DNA of 64,000 nt from an uncultured Eubacteriales bacterium (GTDB lineage Bacteria > Bacillota > Clostridia > Oscillospirales > Oscillospiraceae): the NCBI GenBank assembly GCA_900545495.1, contig UQZJ01000014.1:1-64000 (forward strand), read 5' to 3'. Shown here in pieces: positions 8,350-15,762 of this stretch. The position numbers and the translations under genes were made by a program. Each line of letters starts with the position of its first letter. The first letter of the stretch is position 1. The notes under the pieces are model-generated. The model had not been told where the DNA came from and did no database searches. It saw only the letters and a program-made list of their open reading frames with translations.

Positions 8350-8459
8350 ACCTCGGAAGACCGTCCCGACCCATGGCCGGGGCCTTCAAGCGGCAGATTG
8401 GGGGCACCACCTTCCGCCGCTCTATAAAAGTAATGCTGAAACAGGAAAGGAGCAAACCA

Positions 8460-9266
8460 ATGAGAACAGCATTATCCATCGCCGGAAGCGATTCCAGCGG
8501 AGGCGCCGGTATCCAGGCAGATATCAAGACCATGTCCGCCAATGGCGTATACGCCATGACCGCGGTCACAGCCCTGACTGCCCAGAACACCACCGGCGTC
8601 ACAGGCATCTTGGACTCCACCCCCGCATTTCTCTCCGCACAGCTGGACGCCGTATTCACCGATATTTTCCCCGACGCGGTCAAGATCGGCATGGTGTCCT
8701 CCGTGGAGCTGATCTCCGTCATCGCCCAAAAGCTGCGGCAATACGGGGCGCGCCACATTGTGGTAGACCCCGTGATGGTGGCCACCTCCGGCTCCCGCCT
8801 GCTGCGGGAGGACGCGGTGGAGGCTCTGAAAACAGAGCTGCTGCCTCTGGCGGAGGTAGCCACGCCCAACATCCCCGAGGCGGAGATTCTGGCGGATATG
8901 CCCATCCGCACTCCGGCGGACATGGAGGCCGCCGCCCGGAAGATCAGCGAGCAGTACGGCTGCGCCGTGCTGTGCAAGGGCGGACACGACCTGAACGACG
9001 CCAACGACCTTCTCTGGAAGGACGGCGCCGGGTATTGGTTCAATGGCCGCCGCATCAACAACCCCAACACCCACGGTACCGGCTGCACGCTGTCCAGCGC
9101 CATCGCCGCCAATCTGGCCAAGGGTATGGCGCTGGAGGACGCGGTGCGCCGCGCCAAGGAGTATATCTCCGGCGCGCTGGCAGCCATGCTGGATCTGGGT
9201 CACGGCCGCGGCCCCATGAACCACCTCTTTGATCTGAAGAGCGCATACATGAAGGAGGCGGAGTGA
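8460..9266 (+). CDS. thiD: Hydroxymethylpyrimidine/phosphomethylpyrimidine kinase
   Basis: A 268-residue ribokinase-fold enzyme that phosphorylates HMP twice to give HMP-PP for ThiE. Motifs: SIAGSDSSGGAGIQAD at the N-terminus, VYAMTAVTALTAQNT, DPVMVATSG, PNIPEAEIL and the ATP/anion-hole NTHGTGCTLSSAIAANLA. I chose ATG 8460 over an in-frame ATG 29 codons upstream because GGAAAGGAG lies 8 nt before it and the family begins at MRTALSIAG. With ThiM, ThiE and TenA it forms a complete salvage set. Confidence 0.96.
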   Translation: MRTALSIAGSDSSGGAGIQADIKTMSANGVYAMTAVTALTAQNTTGVTGILDSTPAFLSAQLDAVFTDIFPDAVKIGMVSSVELISVIAQKLRQYGARHIVVDPVMVATSGSRLLREDAVEALKTELLPLAEVATPNIPEAEILADMPIRTPADMEAAARKISEQYGCAVLCKGGHDLNDANDLLWKDGAGYWFNGRRINNPNTHGTGCTLSSAIAANLAKGMALEDAVRRAKEYISGALAAMLDLGHGRGPMNHLFDLKSAYMKEAE

Positions 9267-9267
9267 T

Positions 9268-9930
9268 ATGACCTCTGTTTCCACCCGCCTTCACGACGCG
9301 GCGGCTCCCGTCTGGGAGGCCTGCCTGCGCCACCCCTTCGTCACCGGCATCGGCGACGGCACACTGGATATGGAGAAGTTCCGCTACTTCATGCTGCAGG
9401 ACTATCTCTACTTGTTCGACTACGCCCGCGTGTTCGCACTGGGCGTGGTCAAGGCGCGGGACCCGGAGCTGATGCGGGTCTTTGCCGCCAACGTGGACGC
9501 CATTCTGGGCGGTGAGATGAAGATCCACCGCGCCTATATGAAGCGTCTCGACATTACGGAGGAGCAGGTGTTTTCCATAAAGCCTGCCCTCGCAAACCTC
9601 TCTTATACGAACTATATGCTCTCCGTCGCCCAGACCGGCGGCCCCATGGAGATCGTGGCCTCAATCCTGGCCTGCTCGTGGAGCTACGCCGAGATCGGGC
9701 AGGCGCTGGCCGCCATCCCCGGCGCGGCGGAGCATCCCTTCTACGGCGAGTGGATCCGGGGCTACGCCTCCGAGGAGTACGCCGCCACCAATCAGGCGCT
9801 GATCGAACTGATGGATTCGCTGGCGGCGGACGCCGGTGAGGAACAGCTGGCCTACCTGACGGATGTATTTGTCAATTGCAGCCGGTATGAGCTGGGCTTC
9901 TGGGACATGGCATGGGACGTGCAGCCATGA
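9268..9930 (+). CDS. tenA: TenA-type thiaminase II / aminopyrimidine hydrolase
   Basis: A 220-residue all-helical cytoplasmic enzyme. TenA hydrolyses aminomethyl-pyrimidine from degraded thiamine to HMP, which ThiD then uses. Visible family features include FVTGIGDGTLDMEKFRYFM, QDYLYLFDYARVFALG and, later, LACSWSYAEIG, which contains the active-site cysteine (TenA CxWxYxE-type motif), with YxSEEYAA-like segments. It begins 1 nt after thiD and overlaps thiZ by 4 nt (ATGA). Its placement with an HMP-type transporter implies that imported pyrimidine breakdown products are the feedstock. Confidence 0.92.
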   Translation: MTSVSTRLHDAAAPVWEACLRHPFVTGIGDGTLDMEKFRYFMLQDYLYLFDYARVFALGVVKARDPELMRVFAANVDAILGGEMKIHRAYMKRLDITEEQVFSIKPALANLSYTNYMLSVAQTGGPMEIVASILACSWSYAEIGQALAAIPGAAEHPFYGEWIRGYASEEYAATNQALIELMDSLAADAGEEQLAYLTDVFVNCSRYELGFWDMAWDVQP

Positions 9931-10688
9931 GTATTCTGCGCTTTGACAATGTCTCCTACCAATACCCCGGCGAGGACTTCGACATCATCGATGACCTCTC
10001 CTTTTCCGTGGAGCCGGGGTCATTCCACTGCATCGTCGGCGTCAGCGGCTGCGGCAAAAGCACCATCTTCCGCATGATCAACGGCCTGCTGCCGCCGAAG
10101 GCCGGCACCATCTCCGTCAACGAAAAGCCCATCACGGCGCGGGAGCACTACTGCGGCTATATGCCCCAGAAGGATATGCTGTTCCCGTGGCGCACCATCG
10201 GGGAGAATCTGGCGCTTCCGCTGGAGATACAGCGCAGGTACACCAAGGCGCAGCAGCGTGACATGATCGACGCGGCGCTGGCGGATGTGGGGCTGGACGG
10301 CTGCCGGGACAAGCGGCCGGACGAGCTTTCCGGCGGTATGCGCCAGCGGGCGGCCTTCGCCCGCACCATGCTCACCGGCAGCGACCTGCTGCTGTTGGAC
10401 GAGCCGTTCTCCGCGCTGGACTTCCTGACCCGCATCTCCATGCAGGAATGGCTGCTGGAGCAGTGGCAGCGCCATAAGAAGACCATCCTGTTCATCACCC
10501 ACGACGTGGAGGAGGCCATCTTCCTGTCCTCCAGCGTGTTGGTGGTGGAGAAAACGCCCATCCACGCCCTGCGGGAGATCCCCGTCCCTATGAGCTACCC
10601 CCGCACCCGGCAGGATCTCATCCGTCCGGAGGTGGCGGCGCTGCGGGAGCAGCTGGTGGAGATGCTGAGAAAGCAGGTGACGGAATGA
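9927..10688 (+). CDS. thiZ: ABC transporter ATPase for thiamine pyrimidine (ThiZ-like)
   Basis: A 253-residue ATPase of the nitrate/taurine/NMT1-type importers. Walker A GVSGCGKST at 38-46, signature LSGGMRQR, Walker B LLLLDEPFSALD and the switch histidine in FITHDVEEA are intact. I prefer the start at 9927 (ATGA overlap with tenA) over an ATG five codons upstream. It should power the permease and binding protein encoded next. Substrate HMP or a derivative is inferred from the thi operon and the NMT1/THI5-type binding protein. Confidence 0.9.
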   Translation: MSILRFDNVSYQYPGEDFDIIDDLSFSVEPGSFHCIVGVSGCGKSTIFRMINGLLPPKAGTISVNEKPITAREHYCGYMPQKDMLFPWRTIGENLALPLEIQRRYTKAQQRDMIDAALADVGLDGCRDKRPDELSGGMRQRAAFARTMLTGSDLLLLDEPFSALDFLTRISMQEWLLEQWQRHKKTILFITHDVEEAIFLSSSVLVVEKTPIHALREIPVPMSYPRTRQDLIRPEVAALREQLVEMLRKQVTE

Positions 10689-11440
10689 AAAAAGCCTGTA
10701 AAAGCAATCTTCCAGCGCTGATCTTCCTGTTCGCGCTGCTGATTTTATGGCAGCTGGGGGCGATGAAGGTCAACGCGGCGTACATCCTGCCCACCCCCGT
10801 GCAGATCTTGCAGCGGCTGTGGCAGCTCAGGGCGGCGCTGTTCACCGTGCATCTGCCCGCCACCATGGTGGTCACGGCGGTGGGATTGGCCATCTCGCTG
10901 GTGCTGGGTCTGGGGCTTGCCGTTCTGATGGATGCCAGCCCCTTCTGCCGCAAGGCCATCTACCCCGTGGTGGTGGCGTCCCAGACCATCCCCACCACCG
11001 CCATTGCGCCGTTGTTCGTGCTGTGGTTCGGCTACGGCATCTGGAGCAAGGTGCTGGTGACGGTGCTCATCACGTTCTTCCCCATCACCATCACCGTCTA
11101 CGACGGCTTGCAGTCGGCGCGGGTGGAGATGATGGAGCTGCTGCTGACCTACGGCGCTACAAAGCGGGATATCTTCTGCAAGATCAAGGTCCCCTGCACA
11201 CTGCCGTACTTTTTCTCCGCCATCAAAATGGCCATCCCCATGAGCATCATCGGTGCGGCCATCGGCGAGTGGCTGGGCGCACAAAGCGGCTTGGGCTATT
11301 TCTCCCGCCGCATGATGACCCAGCTGGACGGCGCGGGCGTCTTCGCCCCCATTGTGCTGCTGTCCGCCGTGGCCATGGCGGCGGTGGCGCTGGTGGCGCT
11401 GCTGGAGAAAAAAGTCGTCCGCTGGCGGGGCGAATTCTAA
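10685..11440 (+). CDS. thiX: ABC transporter permease (ThiX-like)
   Basis: A 251-residue, roughly six-helix inner-membrane permease of the BPD_transp_1/SsuC type. It has an N-terminal TM segment and the cytoplasmic EAA-type loop MELLLTYGATKRDIFCKIKVP that docks to the ATPase. It overlaps thiZ by 4 nt. It forms the membrane channel of the operon's second vitamin-precursor importer, alongside the ThiW ECF system. Confidence 0.9.
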   Translation: MKKACKSNLPALIFLFALLILWQLGAMKVNAAYILPTPVQILQRLWQLRAALFTVHLPATMVVTAVGLAISLVLGLGLAVLMDASPFCRKAIYPVVVASQTIPTTAIAPLFVLWFGYGIWSKVLVTVLITFFPITITVYDGLQSARVEMMELLLTYGATKRDIFCKIKVPCTLPYFFSAIKMAIPMSIIGAAIGEWLGAQSGLGYFSRRMMTQLDGAGVFAPIVLLSAVAMAAVALVALLEKKVVRWRGEF

Positions 11441-11469
11441 AAAACGAAACATAAGAGAGGTATATAAAG

Positions 11470-12480
11470 ATGAAACGTATCGTATCCATGCTGCTGGCCT
11501 GCGTGCTGCTGCTGTGCTGCGTCAGCGGCTGCGGCGCCAAGAACAACGACGACAACAACACCACCGGCGACCTGAAGGAGCTGGACGTGGTGCTGGACTG
11601 GTACCCCAACGCCCTCCACGCCTTTATGTATGTGGCCATGGAGAAGGGCTACTATGCCGATGAGGGCCTGAAGATCAACATCCGCTTCCCCTCCAACGCC
11701 AACGACGCCATCTCCCTTGTGGCGGCGGGACAGGCGGACATTGGCCTGTACTATCAGCAGGACGTCATTCAGGCCCGCGCCCAGCAGAATGTCCCCGTGA
11801 AGTCCATCGGCGCTGTGGTGCAGGCACCCCTGAACATCGTGCTGTCCCTGAAGGATAAGAACATCACCGGCGCCAAGGATCTGGTGGGCAAGACCATCGG
11901 CTACGCCGGCACGGAGCTGTCCGAGGCGCTGATCCGCAGCATCATGGACTATGTGGGCGCGGATTACAGCGACGTGACCCTGATCGACGTGGGCTTTGAC
12001 CTGATGAGCTCCATGACCACCGGCAACGTGGACGCCACCATTGGCTGCCTGGTGAACCACGAGGTACCCCAGATGGAGGAGGAGGGCTTCGAGGTCAACT
12101 GGTTCGATCTGGATGACTACGGCGTACCCACCTATTATGAGGGTGTGTTCCTGGCCAACGACGACGCCATCGCCAACGACAGCGAGACGCTCGCTGCGTT
12201 CCTGCGGGCCTCCGCCAAGGGCTTTGCCGACATGAAGGCAGACCCGGAGGAGGCACTGCGGATCCTGCTGGCCAACCAGAACGAGGAGAACTTCCCCCTG
12301 TCCGAGACAGTGGAGCGCAAGAGCATGGCGACGCTGCTGCCCCTGATGGAGACGGCGGACGCCACGTTCCTCAGCCAGACGGACGAGTGCTGGCAGAAGA
12401 ACATCGACTGGATGCTGGCACAGAACCTGATCACCAAGGCCCCCGCGCTGGACGATGTCCGCGTCGAGCTGGCGTTCTGA
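11470..12480 (+). CDS. thiY: NMT1/THI5-type substrate-binding lipoprotein (ThiY-like)
   Basis: A 336-residue secreted lipoprotein: signal peptide with lipobox CVSGCG (acylated Cys near residue 18-20), a short Asn/Asp-rich linker, then an NMT1/THI5-like domain beginning LDVVLDWYPNALHAFMYVAMEKGYY, the classic HMP-binding opening. The central GKTIGYAGTELSEALI phosphate-loop-like region is also present. It delivers the pyrimidine ligand to ThiXZ. It is the last gene of the thi operon and is followed by a hairpin terminator shared with the convergent ABC operon. Confidence 0.92.
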   Translation: MKRIVSMLLACVLLLCCVSGCGAKNNDDNNTTGDLKELDVVLDWYPNALHAFMYVAMEKGYYADEGLKINIRFPSNANDAISLVAAGQADIGLYYQQDVIQARAQQNVPVKSIGAVVQAPLNIVLSLKDKNITGAKDLVGKTIGYAGTELSEALIRSIMDYVGADYSDVTLIDVGFDLMSSMTTGNVDATIGCLVNHEVPQMEEEGFEVNWFDLDDYGVPTYYEGVFLANDDAIANDSETLAAFLRASAKGFADMKADPEEALRILLANQNEENFPLSETVERKSMATLLPLMETADATFLSQTDECWQKNIDWMLAQNLITKAPALDDVRVELAF

Positions 12481-12495
12481 CAACGAAACGATAAA

Positions 12496-12530
12496 TAAGC
12501 ACGCCCCCGGCTCTGCCGAGGGCGTGCTTA
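12496..12530. terminator. Bidirectional terminator between convergent operons
   Basis: An 11-bp stem (TAAGCACGCCC/GGGCGTGCTTA) with a 13-nt loop. Its minus-strand exit is T-rich (TTATTTATCGTTT); the plus-strand exit is weaker. It separates the thi operon from the ABC operon on the opposite strand. Confidence 0.75.
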
Positions 12531-12556
12531 TTCTGGTTATGAGAGGGGGAGACCGT

Positions 12557-13351
12557 TCAAGCCAGCAGCAGCTTGTCGTCTGCCGCATCGGTGCCGCCGG
12601 CCTCAGAAAAGAGCGCCAGCAGATCGGGTACGGTGAGCTTCTGCTTTTCCCGGCCAGCAATATCCAGCACCACGCGGCCGGCATCCATCATAATGAGGCG
12701 GTTGCCGTGGGCGATGGCGTCCTTCATGTTGTGGGTCACCATCATGGTGGTCAGGCCGTTTTCGGCCACGATGCGGTCGGAGAGCTCCAGCACCTTGGCG
12801 GCGGTTTTGGGGTCAAGGGCGGCGGTATGCTCGTCCAGCAGCAGGAGCTTGGGCTTTTTCAGGGAGGCCATCAGCAGCGTCAGCGCCTGCCGCTGACCGC
12901 CGGAGAGCAGCCCCACCTTGGTGGTCAGCCGATCCTCCAGCCCCAGACCCAGCGGCGCCAGCAGAGCGCGGTATTCCTCCCGCTCAGCGCGGGAAATGCC
13001 CCATTTGAAGGTGCGGCGGCTGCCGCGGCGGGCGGCCAGCGCCAGATTTTCCTCGATCCACATATCGCCGGCGGTACCCATCATGGGGTCTTGGAACACG
13101 CGGCCCAGATCGGCGGCGCGGCGGTGCTCCGGCTTGCGGGTGATGTCCTCGCCGTCCAGCAGGATGGAGCCGCTGTCCACGGTGAGCGTACCGGCCACGG
13201 CGTTGAGCATGGTGGATTTTCCCGCACCGTTGCCGCCGATGACGGTGACAAAATCGCCGTCGTGGAGGGTCAGCGACAGGTCATCCAGCGCTGTTTTGGC
13301 ATTGACCGTGCCGGGGAAGAAGGTTTTGGAGATATGTTTCAGCTCAAGCAT
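12557..13351 (-). CDS. ABC transporter ATPase (TrpZ-like family, COG1101 type)
   Basis: A 264-residue ATPase with Walker A GGNGAGKST (39-47), Q-loop VFQDPMMGT, signature LSGGQRQA, Walker B LLLLDEHTAALDPK (H after DE instead of the common P) and switch MVTHNM. It is the energiser of the three-gene importer with the permease and binding protein encoded upstream. Families of this build (TrpXYZ/COG2984-4120-1101) import aromatic amino acids in Firmicutes. The Tyr-rich leader peptide upstream of the operon suggests tyrosine or phenylalanine, which is inference. Confidence 0.88.
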   Translation of the reverse strand: MLELKHISKTFFPGTVNAKTALDDLSLTLHDGDFVTVIGGNGAGKSTMLNAVAGTLTVDSGSILLDGEDITRKPEHRRAADLGRVFQDPMMGTAGDMWIEENLALAARRGSRRTFKWGISRAEREEYRALLAPLGLGLEDRLTTKVGLLSGGQRQALTLLMASLKKPKLLLLDEHTAALDPKTAAKVLELSDRIVAENGLTTMMVTHNMKDAIAHGNRLIMMDAGRVVLDIAGREKQKLTVPDLLALFSEAGGTDAADDKLLLA

Positions 13352-14258
13352 GGACGGTGCCTCCTTTGTGGGCGAGCTTTCCTTTTAGATGGGGAATAGC
13401 CAGAAATACAGCCACGATGGCGGCGGACAGGAGCTTCAGGTCGTTGGTGTTCAGACCCAGCTGCAAGACGATCTGCAAAACAAGGTAATAGACGATAGCG
13501 CCCAGCGACACCGACAGCATCCGAAGGCCGAAGTTGCGGAACACCTTACCCAGCAGGCTCTCGCCGATGATGACGGCGGCCAGTCCGATGACGATGGCGC
13601 CTCGCCCCATGTTCACGTCCGCCGAGCCTTGATACTGACACAGGAGCGCACCGGAGAGCGCCACGATGCCGTTGGAGAGGGCAAGACCCACCACCACGTT
13701 GCGCTGGGTGTTGATGCCCTGCGCCCGGGCCATGCGTGCGTTGGCGCCGGTGGCGCGGATGCCGCAGCCGATCTCCGTGCCAAAGAACCAGTACAGCACG
13801 GCGATGAGCAGGGCGGTGACCAGCAGCAGCAGCGGCATGGGGTTTTCCAGACTCAGCTGCCGCACAAAGCGCTGGGACACGATGAGGTCGTATTTGTCCA
13901 CGCTGACGGCCTGATTGGCCTTGCCGCCCATGACCCGCAGATTCACGGAGTAGAGTGCCAGCTGGGTCAGGATACCGGCCAAAATAGCGGGGATGCCGCA
14001 GCGGGTATGGAGCAGACCGGTGATAAAGCCTGCCGCCGCACCGCATAGTGTGGCGATGAGCAGCGCCAGCCACGGGTTTACGCCGCTGCGAATGAGCATT
14101 ACGCAGGCGGCGCCTCCCAGTGCCAGCGTACCGTCCACCGTCAGGTCGGCCACATCCAGAATACGGTAGGTGATGTACACGCCGATGGCCATCAGACCCC
14201 AGATAAGGCCTTGGGTGACGGCACCCGGCAGAGAGTTGAGAAGCGAGGTGAGCAGCAT
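13344..14258 (-). CDS. ABC transporter permease (TrpY-like family, COG4120 type)
   Basis: A 304-residue, multi-span permease of the branched-chain/BPD_transp_2 type (GLIWGLMAIGVYITYRILDVADLTVDG near the N-terminus; GADVNMGRGA-like loop in the C-terminal half). The start at 14258 has a strong AAGGAAAAGGAAGG purine tract upstream, and an in-frame longer version would run through an intergenic hairpin. It overlaps the ATPase gene by 8 bp. It works with the flanking ATPase and lipoprotein. Confidence 0.88.
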   Translation of the reverse strand: MLLTSLLNSLPGAVTQGLIWGLMAIGVYITYRILDVADLTVDGTLALGGAACVMLIRSGVNPWLALLIATLCGAAAGFITGLLHTRCGIPAILAGILTQLALYSVNLRVMGGKANQAVSVDKYDLIVSQRFVRQLSLENPMPLLLLVTALLIAVLYWFFGTEIGCGIRATGANARMARAQGINTQRNVVVGLALSNGIVALSGALLCQYQGSADVNMGRGAIVIGLAAVIIGESLLGKVFRNFGLRMLSVSLGAIVYYLVLQIVLQLGLNTNDLKLLSAAIVAVFLAIPHLKGKLAHKGGTVHA

Positions 14259-14280
14259 ATCGTTTTCCTTCCTTTTCCTT

Positions 14281-14366
14281 GGCAGGCTTTGCCGCAGAAG
14301 GACGATCATGTTCGTTCCCCTGCGGCGAAGCCTGCCTGTATGGGGGAGGGGGACAGGCCCCCTCCC
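14281..14366 (-). repeat. Two consecutive hairpins between binding-protein and permease genes
   Basis: First hairpin: 17-bp arms at 14281-14297 and 14320-14336. Second: G/C-rich arms within 14344-14366. There is no T-run on the minus strand, so these more likely act as 3'-end stabilisers or partial attenuators that raise binding-protein expression over the permease. Confidence 0.5.
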
Positions 14367-14383
14367 GGTCACAGGGCAGACGT

Positions 14384-15364
14384 TCAGCCCTCGATGGCGG
14401 TGTAGCCCTCCAGCGGGGTGATGCCGAGCTTTTCGCACATGGCGGCGTTGTACTTTGGGGTGGCGGGGGCGTATTCAATGGGCATGGTGGAGATGTCGGC
14501 CTCGCCCTTGAGGATCTTGGCGGCCATCTTGCCGGTGGTCACGCCCAGATCGTAGTAGTCGATGGACAGGGTGCATACGCCGCAGCCGGCGCACAGGCTG
14601 GCCTCGCCGCACACGGCGGGTACACCGGCGGCGGTCAGAATGTTGGCGATGCTCTCGGTGTTGTTGGCAGCGGTGTTATCCGTGGGGATGTAGATGACAT
14701 CGCTGGCAGCGGCAGCCTTTTCCGTCACAGCGGCCAGATCGTTGGAGTCGGTGAAGGCAAACTCGGTGCAGGTGATGCCCTTGGCAGTCAGCGCCTTGGT
14801 GACCTCATCGATCTGGTAGCGGGAGTTGGGCTCAGCGGAGCAGAACAGCAGCCCCACGTTCTTGGCATCCGGGAACCACTCGGTCACCATGGCGGCCTGC
14901 TTCTCCAGATCGGCCAGATCGGAGGTACCGGAGATGTTGCCGCCCACGGTGCCGTTGAAGTCGTCCAGATCCAGCGCCACGCCGTAGGCGGTGACGGCAG
15001 TACCCAGAATAGGTACCTCGGAGGTGGCGGAGGCCGCGGCGGTCAGCGCCGGGGTGGCGTTGGCCATGATGAGATCCACATCGGCGGACAGGAAGCCGTT
15101 GATGATGGTGGAGCAGTTGTTGCTCTCACCGGAGGCGTTCTGCACATCGATTTTTACATCGTCGCCCAGCGCCTCCTTCAGCGCGTCCACGAAGCCCTGG
15201 GTGGCGGCGTCCAAAGCGGGGTGCTGCGCCAGCTGGCACACGCCCACCTGGTAGGTGGCATTCTCGGCGTTGTCGCCGGTGTTGTCGGGGGTATCGGTCT
15301 TGCCGCAGGCTGCCATGCTGGCGAGCATGACCAGCGCAAGGAACAGTGTAAACAGCTTTTTCAT
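14384..15364 (-). CDS. ABC substrate-binding lipoprotein (TrpX-like, ABC_sub_bind family)
   Basis: A 326-residue lipoprotein: signal peptide MKKLFTLFLALVMLASMAAC with the lipobox cysteine at about residue 20, an Asp/Asn-rich linker, then the ABC_sub_bind fold (YQVGVCQLAQHPALDAATQGF, ADVDLIMANATPA, VGLLFCSAEPNSRYQ, IYIPTDNT). This family binds tryptophan or other aromatic amino acids in characterised cases. The start at 15364 has AAAGGAG upstream. Expression is probably set by the leader peptide/terminator immediately 5'. Confidence 0.9.
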   Translation of the reverse strand: MKKLFTLFLALVMLASMAACGKTDTPDNTGDNAENATYQVGVCQLAQHPALDAATQGFVDALKEALGDDVKIDVQNASGESNNCSTIINGFLSADVDLIMANATPALTAAASATSEVPILGTAVTAYGVALDLDDFNGTVGGNISGTSDLADLEKQAAMVTEWFPDAKNVGLLFCSAEPNSRYQIDEVTKALTAKGITCTEFAFTDSNDLAAVTEKAAAASDVIYIPTDNTAANNTESIANILTAAGVPAVCGEASLCAGCGVCTLSIDYYDLGVTTGKMAAKILKGEADISTMPIEYAPATPKYNAAMCEKLGITPLEGYTAIEG

Positions 15365-15396
15365 GGTGTTTCTCCTTTTTCGGTGATACAAAAATT

Positions 15397-15428
15397 AAAA
15401 GCCCTGTTCCGGGAGGAACAGAGCTTTT
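15397..15428 (-). terminator. Leader terminator (attenuator) upstream of the aromatic-type ABC operon
   Basis: The arms at 15397-15410 and 15415-15428 form a 13-14-bp stem with a 4-nt loop and one mismatch, followed on the minus strand by AATTTTTG. It lies between a translated leader peptide and the first structural gene, so it must be read through for expression, the arrangement of a transcription attenuator. Confidence 0.8.
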
Positions 15429-15447
15429 GCAAACAAATACGTTGCGT

Positions 15448-15579
15448 CTATGCCCTATGCACTGCCGGAAATTCCTTTTTTGCGCAGCAAAAATAGCCCT
15501 CGTAATAGAAGGCGGCATAGACACGGTAGGAGTCCACCAGGGACGCAGAGATGCAGTTGACAGCGTTCAGCTTTGCCAT
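15448..15579 (-). CDS. Tyr/Phe-rich leader peptide (43 aa), attenuation control
   Basis: A short reading frame starts with MAKLNAVNCIS and has a good ribosome site (AAAGGAG, 7 nt before ATG). In the middle are five Tyr and two Phe within 14 residues (YRVYAAFYYEGYF), a density far above chance. Its stop lies 20 nt before a strong terminator hairpin, and the ABC operon begins 52 nt after the terminator. The codons at plus 15514-15522 are perfectly complementary to plus 15446-15454, which spans the stop. This arrangement matches ribosome-mediated attenuation responding to charged tRNA-Tyr (or Phe). The peptide itself probably has no other function. Confidence 0.75.
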   Translation of the reverse strand: MAKLNAVNCISASLVDSYRVYAAFYYEGYFCCAKKEFPAVHRA

Positions 15580-15660
15580 AGCGGACTCCTTTCTGCTGCG
15601 TGGCAGCGACTTGATGATTGAGACTTTAGCACTTTTAACGGCAAAAGTAAATGGGCGAAA

Positions 15661-15689
15661 TATATAAAATTGGCGACAGATAACGCCAA
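15661..15689 (-). promoter_or_regulatory. Promoter of the leader peptide/ABC operon with overlapping dyad
   Basis: Minus strand: -35 TTGGCG (15684-15689), 17-bp spacer, -10 TATATA (15661-15666). TTGGCG and CGCCAA (15670-15675) form an inverted repeat with 8-nt spacing inside the promoter, a possible repressor site. A TTGACA also lies just upstream but is badly spaced. Confidence 0.55.
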
Positions 15690-15716
15690 AAACTGTCAAA
15701 GCAAACAATGAAAGCG

Positions 15717-15756
15717 GCGTTCCCGGCGGCAGACAGCTGTCTGCCGCCGGGAACGC
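15717..15756 (-). terminator. 20-bp perfect palindrome, terminator after mgtE
   Basis: A perfect 40-nt palindrome with essentially no loop begins 6 nt past the mgtE stop and is followed on the minus strand by a moderately T-rich tract. It also insulates the ABC operon promoter. Confidence 0.65.
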
Positions 15757-15762
15757 TGTGCT

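Noticed and set aside
15430..15700. T-box RNA upstream of the aromatic-type ABC operon
   Set aside because: No AGGGTGGNACCGCG box is present; a translated Tyr-rich leader explains the terminator better.
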